From: Acidobacteriota bacterium
GTDB lineage: Bacteria; Acidobacteriota; Terriglobia; 20CM-2-55-15
DNA length: 33,338 nucleotides
Reading direction: 5' to 3'
Assembly (NCBI GenBank): GCA_003223875.1
Contig: QHWY01000218.1
Location: 1-33,338, forward strand
Shown here: one piece after another, positions 30,633 to 33,338 of the stretch
How positions within the stretch are numbered: position 1 is the first letter of the stretch
Layout: each line of letters begins with the position of its first letter
Program-made: the position numbers and the translations under genes
Notes under the pieces: model-generated
The model's input: the letters and a program-made list of their open reading frames with translations, nothing else
What the model was told of the DNA's origin: nothing
Databases searched by the model: none

Positions 30633-33137
30633 CTAATTTCCTTTTTCCTTATTCGCTTGGATGCGGGTTTCCTGCATCTTGATATTCATCTGGAACGGTT
30701 TACTTTTAACCACACCCAAAACGAGCGCCGAAATTTTATTTCCGTCTTTTGCCGCGTCGCGCGCAAGCGAGCGGACGAGCGGCATGTCTTGATATTCCAC
30801 GCCACGGCCGAGCGCATAGGTCAGAAGTTTTTCCGCGACCACCTGAACAAATTGGTTCGAGTATGTCGCGAGCCAGTTCCGAAGGCCGGTTGGGCCGTTG
30901 ATTTTGGTCCCATCGAATACTGTTGCAGCCGGATCCACGAGATTTCCTTCGTCGTGAGTGCGCCAGGATGCAATCGCATCGAAATTTTCGAGTGAGAAGC
31001 CGATCGGGTCCATCATGCTGTGGCACTGGACACAATCCGAACGCACGCGATGGTCGAGCATTTTCTGCCGCATGGATGGCTCTCTCGTGTTGCCTGCCGC
31101 ATCGGTGATGCGTGCAGGGAGCGGCGGAACGTTCGGCGGCGGATCCGGCGGGCTCATGCCGAGAATATTCGTCATGATCCATTTGCCGCGCGTCACAGGA
31201 GAAGTTCTTTCGGGTTTCGCCGTCGTTACCAGGAACGCACCCTTTCCGGTCAATCCCTTTCGCACATCCATGTCGGGACCGAGAGTGACGCGGCGGAACT
31301 GGCTGCCGTAAATGTTAGGAATGCCGTAATGCTTAGCTAGTCGTTCATTGATGAAGGTGTAGTCGGCAGTCAACAGATCCGTGACGCTTCGGTCTTCGCG
31401 AACGATGCTGTCGAACAGCAGCTCCACTTCCCGCCTCATGGCCTGCCGTAAAGGATCGTCAAAATTCGGAAAGAGCATCGGGATCGGCCCAACGGCCTGC
31501 AGTCCTCGCAGATTCAGCCACTGTCCCGCAAAGTTGACGGCGAGTGCTTCTGCCTTGGGATCTTTCAACATGCGCCGCACTTGCTGTTCAAGCACAACAG
31601 GGTCTTTCAGCTTTCCCTGACTGGCGACGCGAATTAATTCGTCGTCGGGAATCGTGCTCCACAAAAAGAATGACAGGCGAGACGCTAAATCGATGTCGCT
31701 AATTCGATAAGTCTCGCCCTGCTTCAAATTCGGCGGTTCGGCTTCGATGCGGTAAATGAATTTGGGATCGGTCAGAAGACGCGCGAGCGCGTTTTCGATG
31801 CCTTGATCAAAATTCCCTTCCTTCCGTCCGTCTTGGTAAAACGCCACCAACGAATCGACGTCGCTATTATTCGCCGGACGCCTGAATGCATGCGTCGCCA
31901 GGTTTGAAACAATCTTCCGCGCGCATGCGGTTTCGTCGGTTGCTCCGGCCGGCCGACAGATAAAAATCTTCCGCCGGCTCGGCGAGTCTTCGGCCTGTTT
32001 GGCGTTGAAGGGACCCTCAATTCGAACGGTCCCCACGTGCGGGAAGTACGTGAAGCCGGGCGTAGGACCCGTCTGCACCGTATCGCGCATGAAATGCTGA
32101 TCTAGATCGAGGATCGGAGCGAGGTTCGTTTGAAGAAACGTGACGCCCAATTCATGCGGGCCGGCCTTCGTCGAAATTCGAACTTTCATGGAGGTGCGAC
32201 CCAGGTCAAGGCCCGTTTGTCCGCTTTGCACCGCGGCGACTTGACGCCCGCCGCAAGTGGCAGGCGGTGTTCGGCCGCCGCCTTGCCAATCCAGAAGTTC
32301 GATTCGCTCGCCATCCAACAGCACTTCGAGTTTTTCGCAAGGCACCGAACCAAATCCCTGCGGCGACATGTTGTCGCCGAAGATCGGCGTCATCGTGATT
32401 TGGTATTCGCCGTCGGACGGAAAAACGTGCTTGATCAGCATCCCGCCGCGGGTTCCGAATGGCAATCCTTCGATGTGATAATCCTGCGAGGTGTCCTCGG
32501 GAGTCCTGTAAACCGTCAACGAGGGTGTCGCAGCTTCACCAATGGCCAGCCTGCTGATTTTTTGAGCTGCTGAAACGTAAGCTTCCACGAGCGTTGAGGA
32601 GACACCCAGAGCGCCGGCAATGTTGTCAAAACCATGTGTCGAATCGTCCGATGGCAGGTACTTGGCGGGATCGATATCCAGATCCAACAAGTCCTTGAGC
32701 ACGTTGGCATACTCGGTCCGGTTCAGGCGATGCAAGCCCGGCGGAGGGGTGTAGGTCACCGCATTGCGGTCGAGTTCGTTTTCAAGCCACCCAATCAGGC
32801 CTTTGTAGGTCTCTCGATCGGGCCGTCTGATCCCGGATGGCGGCATCATTCCCGCCCGAAGCTTCCGAACCACGTGCTCCCAGGTCTCCGCATCGCGGCT
32901 GACGTGCGTCATGTCCAGTGTGTCGAAATCGATTTTGCGCGCCGAATCCATACCGGCGGCTTTGGCTTTGTCACTATGGCAGGTAGAACAATATTGAGTA
33001 ATGATTGCGCGTTGAGCGGCCGCCGCGTCGGATGCCGGCGGCGTCGATTGGCTCTGCCTGATGGTGGCCTTGCCGTAAACCGCAACGACAAGAAACAGCA
33101 TGGCCAACGAACCAATCGTCAGTATTCTTCTGGTCAT
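30633..33137 (-). CDS. DUF1587/1595/1592/1588/1585 cytochrome-like exported protein
   Basis: This is an 834-residue exported protein, first gene of its operon. After the signal peptide comes a cytochrome-c-like domain (~35-125) with C-S-T-C-H haem motif and M-M-P-P. Then, in order, come DUF1587 (~130-200, H-R-L-N-R-T-E-Y), a carbohydrate-binding-like beta region (~210-360), DUF1595 (~395-455), DUF1592 (~470-590, L-A-S-R-L-S-F-F-L-W-S), DUF1588 (~620-690) and DUF1585 (~710-800). A second C-V-Q-C-H haem motif near ~720 is followed by M-D-P-I-G-F. This layout is shared with planctomycete and acidobacterial proteins of unknown function, probably redox-linked, perhaps in oxidation of polymers. GAGG lies 7 nt before the ATG. 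Confidence 0.93.
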   Translation of the reverse strand: MTRRILTIGSLAMLFLVVAVYGKATIRQSQSTPPASDAAAAQRAIITQYCSTCHSDKAKAAGMDSARKIDFDTLDMTHVSRDAETWEHVVRKLRAGMMPPSGIRRPDRETYKGLIGWLENELDRNAVTYTPPPGLHRLNRTEYANVLKDLLDLDIDPAKYLPSDDSTHGFDNIAGALGVSSTLVEAYVSAAQKISRLAIGEAATPSLTVYRTPEDTSQDYHIEGLPFGTRGGMLIKHVFPSDGEYQITMTPIFGDNMSPQGFGSVPCEKLEVLLDGERIELLDWQGGGRTPPATCGGRQVAAVQSGQTGLDLGRTSMKVRISTKAGPHELGVTFLQTNLAPILDLDQHFMRDTVQTGPTPGFTYFPHVGTVRIEGPFNAKQAEDSPSRRKIFICRPAGATDETACARKIVSNLATHAFRRPANNSDVDSLVAFYQDGRKEGNFDQGIENALARLLTDPKFIYRIEAEPPNLKQGETYRISDIDLASRLSFFLWSTIPDDELIRVASQGKLKDPVVLEQQVRRMLKDPKAEALAVNFAGQWLNLRGLQAVGPIPMLFPNFDDPLRQAMRREVELLFDSIVREDRSVTDLLTADYTFINERLAKHYGIPNIYGSQFRRVTLGPDMDVRKGLTGKGAFLVTTAKPERTSPVTRGKWIMTNILGMSPPDPPPNVPPLPARITDAAGNTREPSMRQKMLDHRVRSDCVQCHSMMDPIGFSLENFDAIASWRTHDEGNLVDPAATVFDGTKINGPTGLRNWLATYSNQFVQVVAEKLLTYALGRGVEYQDMPLVRSLARDAAKDGNKISALVLGVVKSKPFQMNIKMQETRIQANKEKGN

Positions 33138-33285
33138 GGAGGCCTCGACCCGGGAAGCCTAAGAGCCTAAAAAAGCAACAGTATAAAGCGACGAAAAAAG
33201 AATATAACAACCGCGCGAAGCCGACCAAGTGATATTTCAAACCTGGAGGCCTTCTATGCGATGATTTGCACTGTAGCGGCGAACT

Positions 33286-33338
33286 CCCCTCCTAAGTTAG
33301 GAGGGGCGCCCGAGCGCAAGCGAGGGCGGGGTGGTTCC
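33286..33338. repeat. Palindromic CCTCCTAAGTTAGGAGG repeat element D
   Basis: A 21-nt palindrome (33286-33306) followed by a GC-rich segment ending GGGCGGGGTGGTTCC at the window edge. It is the same unit as in elements A and B, in the opposite orientation to the unit of A. The window may cut a second unit. It is directly preceded by CTGTAGCGGCG, a piece of the other hairpin family. The remaining DNA from 33138 holds nothing else recognisable. Confidence 0.85.

Noticed and set aside
1..33338. CRISPR arrays, tRNA or rRNA genes, integrase or transposase genes
   Set aside because: None was seen. The repeats present are dispersed palindromes without regular spacers.

Overview
The window looks like uncultured soil-type Acidobacteriota DNA. 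It has moderately high GC, Shine-Dalgarno starts alternating with weak ones, DUF1592/DUF1552/ankyrin modules, carboxypeptidase-regulatory-like secreted proteins, several copies of a secreted domain with a G-x-W-E-G-D-x-L signature, and many short palindromic intergenic repeats. No rRNA, tRNA, CRISPR array or transposase gene was seen. The phylum is an inference from gene content only.

Layout. 1-2232: a DUF6152 protein cut by the window edge and a metallo-beta-lactamase-fold secreted protein, both on the minus strand. 2391-7939: an operon for a Tat-exported molybdenum hydroxylase (FeS, molybdopterin and FAD subunits), a membrane cytochrome b and a small conserved protein. 8052-10245: a secreted two-domain protein, then a gene-poor stretch with a decayed DUF4160 gene beside a DUF2442 gene. 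10246-15153: an acyl-CoA module (acyl-CoA dehydrogenase and CitE-like lyase on minus; MaoC hydratase, CaiB CoA-transferase, a 54-residue membrane protein and a TauE/SafE permease on plus). 15374-17680: an aspartic-protease-like protein, a Uma2 nuclease-like protein and a CoA-transferase alpha subunit. 18031-24524: a gallate/protocatechuate 4,5-cleavage region (fused LigB-LigA dioxygenase, AAHS-type transporter, LigJ-type 4-oxalomesaconate hydratase, second LigB-like protein), interrupted by a MerT-like/MerP-like pair and a Tam-type methyltransferase. 24713-27367: secreted proteins, a truncated DUF6496 gene and a Tat-exported class II aldolase/decarboxylase-like protein. 27421-33137: a minus-strand operon of a DUF1592 cytochrome-like protein, a DUF1552 protein and an ankyrin-repeat protein.

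How they work together. The transporter, the LigBA-type dioxygenase and LigJ would import a hydroxylated aromatic acid, open its ring and hydrate the resulting 4-oxalomesaconate. The acyl-CoA genes have the gene types of itaconate/mesaconate-like C5 dicarboxylate breakdown (CoA transfer, hydration, CitE-type lysis). The molybdenum hydroxylase could oxidise an aldehyde or aromatic in the periplasm and pass electrons to the cytochrome b.

The main find is a MerT-like membrane protein gene at 20831-21151. Its vicinal Cys-Cys motif is written as two consecutive in-frame TGA codons, followed at the right distance by a perfect 8-bp hairpin with a G-G-C loop that fits the bacterial SECIS rules. This suggests a tandem-selenocysteine metal transporter next to a MerP-like protein. 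Read without recoding, the gene would be split or truncated. Other notable items are a 265-bp palindromic element with perfect 28-bp inverted ends just upstream of the dioxygenase, and several repeat families, two of which supply the stop codons of genes.
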